From JAIVJZ01 sp035645695 (GTDB lineage Bacteria > Acidobacteriota > Blastocatellia > Pyrinomonadales > Pyrinomonadaceae): a stretch of DNA of 64,000 nucleotides. Below, one piece after another: positions 36,835-44,840 of this stretch. The notes below the pieces were generated by a model. The model made no database searches, was not told the DNA's origin, and saw nothing but the letters and a program-made list of their open reading frames with translations. How positions within the stretch are numbered: the stretch's first letter is position 1; each line of letters begins with the position of its first letter. The stretch spans positions 62,001 through 126,000 of the forward strand of contig DASQMC010000030.1 of the NCBI GenBank assembly GCA_035645695.1. Reading direction: 5' to 3'. A program made the position numbers and the translations under genes.

Positions 36835-37533
36835 TCAATAGGCCGCCAGATCGGCGTTGCGCAGCACCACGTCGGAGATGAGGCGCACGCGCGAGGCCGG
36901 TTGGAATCCCGCGCTGCCCGGCGTGCCGCGCTGCGGTAAATTGACGCAAAGCGTAATCACGACATACCTCGCATCTTTCTTTTGCGCCACTTCGGGCGCG
37001 CTGACGGAAGAAATATCGCAGGCGTTCGCGGCCGGGTCGGGTGTGTAACTGACCTTCAACGGGTAGTAGCGAATCCGTAAACCGTCGATGCGATTGGCGA
37101 GGATCGTGGTCTGGTTATTCGTATTGACATCGAGCCGGACGATATAGCTGAACTCGCCGGCGACATCCGTCACCAGCCGGTACTGGACATCCTCGTCCGC
37201 ATCGGACGTGACCTGGCTCGTCGTCTGACGCATGAACGCGTTGAGGTTGGCGCGCAGGCGAATCGTGCTCAGGCCGCTGTCGGCCTCCACGATGCCGTTG
37301 TTTCTCAGACCGAAGCCGGAGTTGGCGATGTCGCGCGACAGATAGGTCAAGGCGCGTTGCGCATCGACGAGGGCGTCGGAGCGTTGGTTCTCGCGCGCCC
37401 GGATGCTGAATGCCCCGGCGACGAGCGTCATCGCCAGTGTCATGATGACGAGCGTCACGGCCATCCCGATGAGCAGTTCGAGCAGCGAAAAACCGGACTG
37501 GCTCACACGCCGCTTTTGTTGTTGTTGTTCCAT
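36835..37533 (-). CDS. PilW-like minor prepilin
   Basis: 232 residues from ATG 37533. Leader ending QSG, then FSLLELLIGMAVT with Glu at +5, the residue needed for pilin assembly. A stretch near the C-terminus reads GTPGSAGFQPAS, which on the other strand is AGWNPALPG; both resemble translated repeat DNA I have seen in other genomes. A TTG nine codons upstream is a less likely start. Confidence 0.85.
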   Translation of the reverse strand: MEQQQQKRRVSQSGFSLLELLIGMAVTLVIMTLAMTLVAGAFSIRARENQRSDALVDAQRALTYLSRDIANSGFGLRNNGIVEADSGLSTIRLRANLNAFMRQTTSQVTSDADEDVQYRLVTDVAGEFSYIVRLDVNTNNQTTILANRIDGLRIRYYPLKVSYTPDPAANACDISSVSAPEVAQKKDARYVVITLCVNLPQRGTPGSAGFQPASRVRLISDVVLRNADLAAY

Positions 37534-37574
37534 AAAAAGTTCTTTGCTTCTTTCAAGCAACTCGTTCCGGTGGC

Positions 37575-38042
37575 TTATTGCAGGTAGGGGCCTGTTACAG
37601 GCGCGGCGCGCTTGGTGCTCAGCACGACCGCCATGCTCGAACCCAGCCCGTCGATTCTGACGGGCGTCACCACGATCTCGATATGCTTCAAGGTCGCGCT
37701 GCCGCCGCAGGCAGACGTATCGCAGACGGTGGTTTGCACCGTGTACGAGCTATCGACGCCGTTCACGGTCGTCGAGGCTGTGCCGGGCGTGAGGAGGACA
37801 TCGCCGAAGTGGACGCCGCGAAACTGCTCAACGGTCTGCTGCGCGATGGAGATAGCAGCGGCACGCGTCCCGGAGATATTGTTCACGCGGATGGCGTAAG
37901 TGAACAGCGCGACCGCGCCCAAGCCCGCGACCATCATCACGATCATAGCGATGGCGGTTTCGATCAACGTAAATCCCCGTTCACTTTTATTCATCATGGT
38001 CATGTGGCTTGTCCGGTTAGACTTTGTTTTAGGTGTTTGCAT
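37575..38042 (-). CDS. PilV-like minor prepilin
   Basis: 155 residues, with GGGAGA before the ATG. Leader to ERG, then FTLIETAIAMIVMMVAGLGAVALF with Glu at +5. A Cys pair (CDTSAC) lies near residue 110. Third position in an operon of FimT-, PilV-, PilW- and PilX-like genes with short gaps. Confidence 0.87.
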   Translation of the reverse strand: MQTPKTKSNRTSHMTMMNKSERGFTLIETAIAMIVMMVAGLGAVALFTYAIRVNNISGTRAAAISIAQQTVEQFRGVHFGDVLLTPGTASTTVNGVDSSYTVQTTVCDTSACGGSATLKHIEIVVTPVRIDGLGSSMAVVLSTKRAAPVTGPYLQ

Positions 38043-38057
38043 TTTGCTGTTCTCCCT

Positions 38058-39005
38058 TTAGGGATTCACTCTGACCTGCACAATCCTGGTAAAACAGGGA
38101 GAACTAAAGGTCACGTTAAAAGTGCCCCTCGAATTGTTAATCGATCTCACGCTAAAACTCCCCATTCCTGAAATTGCTTGCGAGGCGGGAGTAATGATTA
38201 AGTTGCTCGGCCCTGAAGCCGTCACGGTAGTGGCAGTGCCGACTGTGACTTCAAAGGTGCCTGTGGAGAGGCTATTCTTGCGTATCTGGAGAAGTGCGGG
38301 GCTGATTGTATTTGTAGTGCCGTTGCATCCGGTGAATGTGGCACCTCCACCTCCACCGCCACCTCCACCTCCACCTCCACCTCCGCCGAAACAGTTCTCC
38401 GCAACGAGCGTAGGCGCAGGGGTGGCCCCGCTGACAACGGCCTCGCTGGCGATGTCGTTTGAGTTGCTGACGCTTGTATAAGCGACAACAGGAACAGCAC
38501 CAGCATCACTATCAATCGTTACATCACCCGATCCGGACACGTCAATTGTGGTCTGCCCCCTACCGCTCTCCATGGTGAAGGTCTGAGTACATAAAGCAGT
38601 GCGGCCTCGCCAGTTAAAGACAATCGGCGGCGGCGGGTCGCTCACGAGACTCACGTCCGCATCAAGTGGAACGACACGTGTGCTGCTGGTTCCGGTGCCG
38701 GCAAAGTCCATCGTGACGCTGTAGCTGCGCAGGTCGCTTGCGAATTGCACCGTCGGCGGCGCGGAGGCTTCACCTCCATGCCGGCGGATCGCGTCGAGGC
38801 GGGCTTTCTCAACGTGACTGGCAAACGTGCGCGCCACGCTTTGGAGACGTATCTGCTGGCGGGCGGAGGTGAGTTGGATTACAGCGAAACTCGACACGAT
38901 GCCGATGATGGCGATGGTGAAGACGAGTTGCAGCGCGGTAAATCCGCCCTCGGAGCGTGCTCTTGAATTGATCTTCAAACGAATTCTGTTTTGCGGTTTC
39001 ATCAT
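38058..39005 (-). CDS. FimT/GspH-like minor prepilin with polyglycine tract
   Basis: 315 residues from ATG 39005 after GGAGGC. The leader ends EGG, followed by FTALQLVFTIAIIGIVSSFAV; position +5 is Gln, not the usual Glu. A GspH-like beta domain follows, then a run of 15 glycines (about residue 207) between two Cys, then an extra C-terminal domain of about 95 residues (VTVGTATTVTASG ... CFTRIVQVRV) resembling an immunoglobulin-like fold. First gene of the minor prepilin operon, 66 bp downstream of a sigma-54 promoter sequence. Confidence 0.85.
   Translation of the reverse strand: MMKPQNRIRLKINSRARSEGGFTALQLVFTIAIIGIVSSFAVIQLTSARQQIRLQSVARTFASHVEKARLDAIRRHGGEASAPPTVQFASDLRSYSVTMDFAGTGTSSTRVVPLDADVSLVSDPPPPIVFNWRGRTALCTQTFTMESGRGQTTIDVSGSGDVTIDSDAGAVPVVAYTSVSNSNDIASEAVVSGATPAPTLVAENCFGGGGGGGGGGGGGGGATFTGCNGTTNTISPALLQIRKNSLSTGTFEVTVGTATTVTASGPSNLIITPASQAISGMGSFSVRSINNSRGTFNVTFSSPCFTRIVQVRVNP
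38343..38387. repeat. Hexanucleotide tandem repeat encoding a glycine run
   Basis: Seven ACCTCC-type hexamers (one ACCGCC) plus GCC, read as 15 Gly codons in the FimT-like gene on the minus strand. Such tracts change length easily in whole hexamers without shifting the frame. Confidence 0.9.
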
Positions 39006-39070
39006 GCCTCCACTAGCTTCGCAGCGCGGGATCGGTAAACCCGACATAGCTCCCGCCGCGTCAGTTAAGG

Positions 39071-39086
39071 GCAATACATGTGCCAG
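39071..39086 (-). promoter_or_regulatory. Sigma-54 promoter of the minor prepilin operon
   Basis: On the minus strand CTGGCAC-ATGTA-TTGC matches the -24/-12 consensus at every defined position. The start codon of the first minor prepilin gene is 66 bp downstream. Directly upstream (39086-39100) and again 53 bp further (39139-39153) lie GTTA-n7-TAAC-type inverted repeats that could bind the activator. Confidence 0.8.
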
Positions 39087-39156
39087 TTATTTTTACTAAC
39101 AAATAATTATGCCCGCTCCGCGGAGCAGGCATGTGGCAGTTACCCTTAGTAACACT
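39071..39156. repeat. Direct repeat containing the sigma-54 site and inverted repeats
   Basis: CATGTGCCAGTTA...ACTAAC (39077-39100) recurs as CATGTGGCAGTTA...AGTAAC (39130-39153). The second copy has lost the conserved GG of the -24 element but its inverted repeat GTTAC/GTAAC is perfect. Between them lies a G+C palindrome (about 39111-39131). Confidence 0.6.
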
Positions 39157-39276
39157 TTGAGAAGCCGGCTACATACGCCGGTAAAGACTACCGGCGCGGA
39201 CGTATTGCATCAGTAGTCCTTACGTGTGAGAGCCTCTAACTCAACGTGAGTTCAACATAAATATGACTGACGACCG

Positions 39277-39555
39277 TAGCCCCGTCAGGGGCGATAGATA
39301 ATAGCCCACGGCATGAGCCGTGGGGATAGCCGTCACAGGATGCGAGAAGCCCCGGTAGGGACGAAAGAGATTCAACCTCGAACTTCTTTCGCCCCTACCG
39401 GGGCTTCGCTATTTTACCTACGATGAACCCACGGCTCACGCCGTGGGCTATTCATATGCCGCCCCTGCCGGGGCTGAAACCATGACGATCTTCTCGCTTA
39501 TATCGAACTCACGTTATATAGAGTCGGCTTCCCGCCATACAGAGTCGGCTTCCCT
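39277..39555. repeat. Cluster of REP-like palindromes and short direct repeats
   Basis: Hairpins at 39277-39294 (AGCCCC/GGGGC), 39303-39325 (CCCACGGC/GCCGTGGG), 39346-39407 (23-bp arms with one mismatch), 39428-39449 and 39460-39475, all carrying AGCCCC..GGGGCT or GCCCACGG..CCGTGGGC. These look like REP/RAYT-type mobile palindromes; no transposase is in the window. Two copies of AGAGTCGGCTTCCC follow (39520-39555). The gap 39006-39908 holds no gene I can support. Confidence 0.75.
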
Positions 39556-39774
39556 GCCGATGCCTTGAGCCTATCGGTACACCTCGGGCGACGGCGGAGA
39601 GAAAAGTTCGTCGATGCCTTGTCTTTTAACAAAATTCGTCATTTCGCATCTGACGGGTTTTGTCACACACCGCTCGCCGGAACTGCCGTCGCGCCGCCCC
39701 TTCCGTGCCTGAATAAGCGAAAAAGCCGCCTTTCGACCAGCTAAAACCGAATGTCGCGCGGGCGCGCGCGGGCT

Positions 39775-39790
39775 TGGCACGGCAGTTGTT
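39775..39790 (+). promoter_or_regulatory. Sigma-54 promoter of the major pilin gene
   Basis: TTGGCAC-GGCAG-TTGTT (39774-39790) matches the -24/-12 consensus except T for C in TTGC. The pilin start codon is about 120 bp downstream. PilR, encoded 5.5 kb away, is the obvious activator. Confidence 0.7.
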
Positions 39791-39908
39791 AATGAGACGT
39801 TCGGACACGTTGCGCAATGACGGTCTATGGCCTTTGATGGCGACCGACGGCGCGAGACAAAATTTCAAAATACCAACCCCTAGCTACTTAAGGAGCACCA
39901 GAAAGCAC

Positions 39909-40352
39909 ATGCAACAGAACAAAGGCCAGAAAGGCTTCTCTCTCATCGAGCTGCTGATCGTCGTTGCGATTATCGGTATCATCGCCGCCATCGCCATCCC
40001 CAACCTCCTCGCCTCACGCCGCGCCTCGAACGAAGCGTCGGCAATCGCTTCGGTTCGCACCCTCGGAACGGCACAGGCCACTTTCCTCTCGACGGTGGGC
40101 AACAACACCGCCTACGCCGCCAACATCGCGGCCCTCGGCGGCGCCAGCTTGATCGATGCGACGCTCGCCGCCGGAACCAAGACGGGTTACGTGTTCACCA
40201 GCACGAGCGTCGCCGGTTCGGTTGCGTACACGAGCACGGCCACCCCCAGCTCGGCCAGCACCGGCACGCGCAGCTTCTTCTCGGATGAGTCGGGCGTGAT
40301 CCGCAGCAGAGCCGGCGCCGGCGCCGTCGTGGGCGATCCTCCCATCCAGTAA
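39909..40352 (+). CDS. pilA: Type IV major pilin PilA, copy 1
   Basis: 147 residues from ATG 39909, with AAGGAGC upstream. The short leader KGQKG is followed by FSLIELLIVVAIIG (Glu at +5), then the alpha-1 spine (LLASRRASNEASAIASVRTLGTAQATF) and a Ser/Thr/Ala-rich globular part ending in FFSDESGVIRS. No Cys pair. The ATG is chosen because the leader and spine begin there; the open frame upstream is not pilin-like. Likely the main pilus subunit, exported to the inner membrane and processed by PilD, which is not in the window. Confidence 0.94.
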   Translation: MQQNKGQKGFSLIELLIVVAIIGIIAAIAIPNLLASRRASNEASAIASVRTLGTAQATFLSTVGNNTAYAANIAALGGASLIDATLAAGTKTGYVFTSTSVAGSVAYTSTATPSSASTGTRSFFSDESGVIRSRAGAGAVVGDPPIQ

Positions 40353-40379
40353 ACTGAGCGTGTTAGTCGATATGACAAT

Positions 40380-40408
40380 GCGGGGCAGAGCGTCAGGTTC
40401 TGCCCCGC
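40380..40408 (+). terminator. Hairpin between the two pilin genes
   Basis: GCGGGGCAGA pairs with TCTGCCCCGC across an 8-9-nt loop. The following AATTCTTTC is a poor T run, so partial termination or 3'-end protection that favours copy 1 is plausible. Confidence 0.6.
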
Positions 40409-40472
40409 AATTCTTTCACCTCTCCAGCGTTAAACTTTCCAAGCTAATACTCACACGGAGCTAAGGACTTCC

Positions 40473-40928
40473 ATGCAACAGAACAAAGGCCAGAAAGGCT
40501 TCTCTCTCATCGAACTCTTAATCGTCGTGGCGATTATCGGCATCATCGCCGCCATCGCCATCCCCAACCTTCTCGCCTCGCGCCGCGCTTCCAACGAAGC
40601 TTCCGCCATCGCGTCCATGCGCACCATCGGCAGCGCGCAGGCCACTTACCTCTCCACCATCGGCAGCAACACCACTTACGCCGACACGCTGCTTAAATTA
40701 GGACCCGGAGCGGGCAACGCATCGTTAATCGACGGCACGTTGGCCGGAGGCACCAAGACCGGTTACGGGTTCACGTTGACGTTTGACCCGGCCTTGGCGA
40801 CGGAGTTTTCGGCTAACGCAAACCCCTCTTCCGCCAGCACCGGCACGCGCTTCTTCTTCGTCAACGAATCGGGCGTGATTCGCGCCGATACAGTAGCGGC
40901 AACTGCCAACAGCACTCCGATTCAGTAA
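40473..40928 (+). CDS. pilA: Type IV major pilin PilA, copy 2
   Basis: 151 residues. The first 50 residues are nearly identical to copy 1 (leader KGQKG, FSLIELLIVV, spine to NEASAIASMRTIGSAQATYLST). The globular half diverges in the middle and converges again at TPSSASTGTR/NPSSASTGTR and SGVIR. GGAGCTAAGG precedes the start. No sigma-54 site lies in the 120-bp gap, so it probably depends on read-through from copy 1. Antigenic or functional variants are possible roles. Confidence 0.93.
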   Translation: MQQNKGQKGFSLIELLIVVAIIGIIAAIAIPNLLASRRASNEASAIASMRTIGSAQATYLSTIGSNTTYADTLLKLGPGAGNASLIDGTLAGGTKTGYGFTLTFDPALATEFSANANPSSASTGTRFFFVNESGVIRADTVAATANSTPIQ

Positions 40929-40960
40929 AACAACCCGGCGTTATAACATCAACGCTTTTC

Positions 40961-40994
40961 TTACGGGGATAGAAGTCATACTTCTTCCCCGTAA
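40961..40994 (+). terminator. Terminator-like hairpin after pilin copy 2
   Basis: TTACGGGGATAGAAG pairs with CTTCTTCCCCGTAA with one bulge. No clear T run follows. It marks the end of the pilin unit. Confidence 0.5.
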
Positions 40995-41127
40995 TCCTCG
41001 TTCGCACACTGGAAATCCAACGTTCCCGAGATCAAAATAGACCGATGTAGCGCGCTATGCTAATGTTCAATACATTGTTCGTTAGGATAGGCGCGCCTGC
41101 TCGCAGACTTTTTGCGCCTTCAAGTCT

Positions 41128-42009
41128 ATGCTCGAATCAATCACGGTAACCGAACGCGTGTCTCAACAAAGCGTGCGCACTCACGAACAGACCAATAACC
41201 CCGCCCGAAGCATCGCGACTTTCAGAGGAACCGTGGGGCGCGTCTCTTCAATCGCGCTGAATGCCTTCCGCGAGGCCGTGCGCGACCGCGTGCTCTACAA
41301 CCTCGTCTTCTTCGTGCTGCTGCTGACGGGCGGCGCGATCTTCATCGGCGATCTCTCGGCCGCGCAGGAAGCCAAGATCATCGTCGATCTCTCGTTGAGC
41401 GCGATGCTCCTGTTCGGCGTCTTCATCGCGATCTTCGTCGGCGTCGGGCTGGTCTACAAAGAGTTGGAGCGGCGCACGGTCTACGTCATCTTCGCTAAAC
41501 CCGTGGGGCGCGGCGAATTTCTCGTCGGCAAATATCTGGGGCTGTGCCTGACGCTCGCCGTCAACGTCTTCGTGATGGGGGCGGGCGTCTCGCTCGCGCT
41601 GCTTTACGTGCGGGGCGGCTACGACCCGTTAGTCCTCGGCGTGTGGCCTGCGATCATTTTGATCTTCGTCGAGTTGATGATCGTGGTCGCGGTGGCGCTG
41701 CTGTTCTCTTCCTTCTCGTCGCCCGCGCTCTCGGCGCTCATGACCTTCGCCGTCTTCATCATCGGCCACTTCAGCGCGGACATGAAACTGCTCGCCGCTT
41801 CGACCGGCACCACGGCCGCGAAAATCCTCTTCGGCGCGCTCTACTACCTGCTCCCCAATCTTTCGCACTACACCGTCATCACCGAAGCCGGGCACGGCGT
41901 CAGCCCCGCGCCCGCCGCGTTCGCCGCCGCGCTTCTCTACGCCTTCGTCTACATCGTCGTCCTGCTCGCCGCCTCCGTCCTCATCTTCAACCGCCGCAAC
42001 TTCAAATGA
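41128..42009 (+). CDS. ABC-2 type transporter permease
   Basis: 293 residues with six membrane helices and the ABC-2 features ALNAFREAVRDRVLYNLVFF at the N-terminus and ELERRTVYVIFAKPVGRGEFLVGKYLG in the cytoplasmic loop. The substrate cannot be told. The ATPase encoded at 43219 is the likely partner, with a TPR-like gene between (4-bp ATGA overlap). Confidence 0.9.
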   Translation: MLESITVTERVSQQSVRTHEQTNNPARSIATFRGTVGRVSSIALNAFREAVRDRVLYNLVFFVLLLTGGAIFIGDLSAAQEAKIIVDLSLSAMLLFGVFIAIFVGVGLVYKELERRTVYVIFAKPVGRGEFLVGKYLGLCLTLAVNVFVMGAGVSLALLYVRGGYDPLVLGVWPAIILIFVELMIVVAVALLFSSFSSPALSALMTFAVFIIGHFSADMKLLAASTGTTAAKILFGALYYLLPNLSHYTVITEAGHGVSPAPAAFAAALLYAFVYIVVLLAASVLIFNRRNFK

Positions 42010-42995
42010 CCGCCACCACACGGAAGACAGAAACAGGACTGGACGCGCGCGGCGACGGAACGGGGCGCGCCCGACGCCGTCTCAAGCCGCGCGAGTTCGC
42101 GCTCGTCGCCGTCGTCGTCTGCGGACTCGGCGCGGCGGCCGGGCTGACTCGCTGGTTCGAGTTACAGCGTCGCCCCCTAGCGGCGGAGCAGTTGGCGCGA
42201 ACGTCCGAGGAGTTGTACTTGAAGCCGGAGCAGGCGCGTCGCCTCAGTCTCGGCTTCAACGCGCTGGCCGCCGACTGGTACTGGATGCGCACGCTGCAAT
42301 ACATCGGGCGCAAGGTCACGGCGCACGAGGGCGCGATCCAGATCGACGACCTGAGCCCGCTCAACCTGAAAATACTCGCGTCGCTCCTTGAGAACACGAC
42401 GACGCTCGACCCGCAATTCCTCGCCGCTTACGAGTACGGCGCAATCGTCCTTCAGGCCGTTGACGTGGAGGCCGCGATCAGGCTCGTCAGGAAAGGCATC
42501 GCCGCCAACCCGCGCGCGTGGCGACTTCACCACTACCTCGGCTACATCTACTGGCAACAGGATCGCTTTCAGGAGGCGGGCGAAGCATACGCTGCGGGCG
42601 CGCGCGTTCCCGGCGCGCCCGCATGGCTCTCCGCGATGTCGGCGCAGATGGCGACCAAAGGCGGCAGCCGTGAAACAGCCCGCGCCATCTACCAGAGCAT
42701 GTACCAGCAGACCGACGACGAGCAGATGAAGAACCTCTCGCTCGCACGCCTCAGCCAACTCCAATCGCTCGACGAAATGGACGCACTGCGGGCGCTGCTC
42801 AACGCCCAACGCGAGCGCGCGGGCGCCTGTCCCCGGTCTTGGCGCGAAGTCGCGCCCGCCCTGCTGCGCGCCGCTCGCTTTCAGACCGATTCGTCCGCCG
42901 CTCCGCTCGACCCGTCAGGCGTGCCTTACGTCATCAAGCAGGACGGTTGCGACGTGGAACTCGGCGCAGAGTCGGCGATCATACGCAAGTATTAA
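42006..42995 (+). CDS. Membrane-anchored TPR-like protein
   Basis: 329 residues from ATG 42006, whose ATGA overlaps the permease stop. One membrane helix (about 31-50) is followed by helical repeats: LGFNALAADWYWMRTLQYIG, FLAAYEYGAIVLQAVDVEAAI, WRLHHYLGYIYWQQDRFQEAGEAYAAGA. The C-terminus (PLDPSGVPYVIKQDGCDVEL) is typical of such proteins. Cotranslation with the permease suggests it belongs to the same transporter. Confidence 0.85.
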   Translation: MTATTRKTETGLDARGDGTGRARRRLKPREFALVAVVVCGLGAAAGLTRWFELQRRPLAAEQLARTSEELYLKPEQARRLSLGFNALAADWYWMRTLQYIGRKVTAHEGAIQIDDLSPLNLKILASLLENTTTLDPQFLAAYEYGAIVLQAVDVEAAIRLVRKGIAANPRAWRLHHYLGYIYWQQDRFQEAGEAYAAGARVPGAPAWLSAMSAQMATKGGSRETARAIYQSMYQQTDDEQMKNLSLARLSQLQSLDEMDALRALLNAQRERAGACPRSWREVAPALLRAARFQTDSSAAPLDPSGVPYVIKQDGCDVELGAESAIIRKY

Positions 42996-43002
42996 GAGGA
43001 TG

Positions 43003-43187
43003 ATTAACCACCGGGAACACACGAAGAGACACCCGCAATACACTGAGACGAAAGAAGACGATCTGTTATCTCAGATTCTCAAATCTCAAATATGAAATCT
43101 CAGATTCTCAAATCTCAAATATGAAATCTCAAATTTCAACTTCTCAACTTATTCCTCTCAGTCTTCACCTGCGCCGCCGTGGTTAAT
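43003..43187. repeat. Inverted-repeat-bounded element with internal 29-bp tandem repeat
   Basis: ATTAACCAC (43003-43011) and GTGGTTAAT (43179-43187) bound a 185-bp element. Further inward ACTGAGA (about 43042) pairs with TCTCAGT (about 43156). Inside, a 29-bp unit is repeated exactly twice (43068-43096, 43097-43125) plus a partial third, itself made of steps such as AATCTCA. It resembles a small non-autonomous mobile element with heptad content. Confidence 0.65.
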
Positions 43188-43218
43188 TGCGAATCATGTT
43201 CTTCACGGAGAATGAAAG

Positions 43219-44157
43219 ATGGCAGCCGTAATCGAGATCGATAATCTGACGAAAGACTACGAAGTCGGCTTCTGGCGCAAGCGCAAGGTGCGCGCGCTCG
43301 ACGGGTTGTCGCTCGCGGTCGAAGAGGGCGAAATCTTCGGCTTCCTCGGCGCGAACGGCGCGGGCAAATCCACGACGATGAAACTTCTCATGCGCCTCAT
43401 CTACCCGACCGCCGGGCGTGCGCGCATCATTGGGCGCGACATCGAAGACATACGGATGCACGCCTCAATCGGCTATCTTCCAGAGCATCCCTACTTCTAC
43501 GATTACCTCACTGCCCGCGAACTGCTCGAATACTGCGCAGAGCTTTTCGGCTACACGCGCCGCGACTGCCGCGCGCGCGCCGCGACGATGCTCGCCGCCG
43601 TGCGCCTCGAAGAGAAGAATTGGGACAAGCAGTTGCGCAAATTCTCGAAAGGGATGCTGCAACGCGTCGGCCTCGCGCAAGCTCTCGTCAACGACCCTGC
43701 AATCGTCTTCCTCGACGAGCCGATGAGCGGGCTTGACCCCGTCGGCCGCCGCGAGGTGCGCGATCTCATCGCCTCTTTGCGAACGCGCGGCACGACCGTT
43801 TTCTTCTGCTCGCACATCCTCGCCGACATCGAAGTGCTCTGCGACCGCGCCGCCATCCTACAGCGTGGCCGCCTCGCGCACATCGGCCGCCTCGCCGAAT
43901 TGCGCCGGATGGCGGGCGACGGCGCGCGCGCAATGGAGATCATCTGCGCGGGCGCGAACCTCCCGGAGTTGGAGACGGAGGCGGGGAAACTGCCGGGCGC
44001 GCGCCTGACGCCGACGCCGGGCGGGGCGCGTCTCGAAGTGGCGGGCGAGCGCGACGTTGATGCCGCGCTGCGTGCGGTGCGCGCATCGGGGGCGACGCTT
44101 GTCTCCGTCCAGCCGGTCGGGAACCCGCTCGAAGAGCTTTTCACGAGTAATAATTGA
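43219..44157 (+). CDS. ABC transporter ATP-binding protein
   Basis: 312 residues with Walker A GANGAGKST, Q-loop near IGYLPEHPYFYDYLT, signature LRKFSKGMLQRVGLAQAL (FSKGM in place of LSGGQ), Walker B AIVFLDEPMSGLDP and H-loop FFCSHIL. The C-terminal 80 residues form an accessory domain as in CcmA/drug exporters. It should power the permease at 41128. Confidence 0.95.
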   Translation: MAAVIEIDNLTKDYEVGFWRKRKVRALDGLSLAVEEGEIFGFLGANGAGKSTTMKLLMRLIYPTAGRARIIGRDIEDIRMHASIGYLPEHPYFYDYLTARELLEYCAELFGYTRRDCRARAATMLAAVRLEEKNWDKQLRKFSKGMLQRVGLAQALVNDPAIVFLDEPMSGLDPVGRREVRDLIASLRTRGTTVFFCSHILADIEVLCDRAAILQRGRLAHIGRLAELRRMAGDGARAMEIICAGANLPELETEAGKLPGARLTPTPGGARLEVAGERDVDAALRAVRASGATLVSVQPVGNPLEELFTSNN

Positions 44158-44320
44158 AGGGCAGTGCTGGCGGGAAACACTCGAAGGGCGGGACGGGCGA
44201 AACTACTCACCCGTTTCGACGCCGCTATTTCATCGCTGCCCGGCGCGAAAGCGCGCGCGCGTCACCAGGCGCTTTCCGAGAAAGATATAGACCCAGCTAA
44301 AGCCCCTCGCCCGCCCGCGC

Positions 44321-44833
44321 TTATTTGAACTTCACGCCCGTCACTTCGATGTGGATGTTGGCGCGCCCGTCGTCCTTCCTGAAGCCTTCCATCCTGATCG
44401 GCACTTCCAATACCTTGTTCGGTTCGAGTTCGGGCTGGCGGTTGGGGATGGCGATGACCGTGCGCTGCTGGATGGGGTTGCCCGCCAGGTCAACCACGGT
44501 GGCCTGCAATTCCAGACCGTTGAGCGTGCGCCCCGTGAAGTTGCGCACCTTCGGCATCATGTTGATGACCTCGTCGCCGATGGCGCGGGTCGATACCAGC
44601 GCGTGGTCGTCCGGGTTGAAGTCAACGATCAAACGCTCGCGCACCCCGGCGAACTCTGGCGCGTCGGCGCGTATAGCGCCCGCGAGTCGCGGCTGTTGCA
44701 CGGGGCCGCCGGAATCCGAGCGCGTCGCCCAGAAAACCAGCAGGGCGATCAAAAGCGCGCTCACGACGCCCGCGATGATGAAGATTTTTCGCCGCGAATC
44801 GTCGGCGGCGTCAACGTTCGGTTTGGCAGACAT
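44321..44833 (-). CDS. Membrane-anchored FxLYD-like protein
   Basis: 170 residues. A single helix (about 18-36) anchors an outer domain with VRNFTGRTLNGLELQATVVD, the pattern of FxLYD-type beta sandwiches. No enzyme motif. It is the last gene of the operon that runs down from 48380. The ATG has no Shine-Dalgarno sequence; the upstream 100 bp are heptad repeats. Confidence 0.75.
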   Translation of the reverse strand: MSAKPNVDAADDSRRKIFIIAGVVSALLIALLVFWATRSDSGGPVQQPRLAGAIRADAPEFAGVRERLIVDFNPDDHALVSTRAIGDEVINMMPKVRNFTGRTLNGLELQATVVDLAGNPIQQRTVIAIPNRQPELEPNKVLEVPIRMEGFRKDDGRANIHIEVTGVKFK

Positions 44834-44840
44834 AAGGCAA

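Noticed and set aside
43068..43137. Possible CRISPR array (29-bp repeats)
   Set aside because: The units are back to back with no spacers and no cas genes are near; they are tandem repeats.
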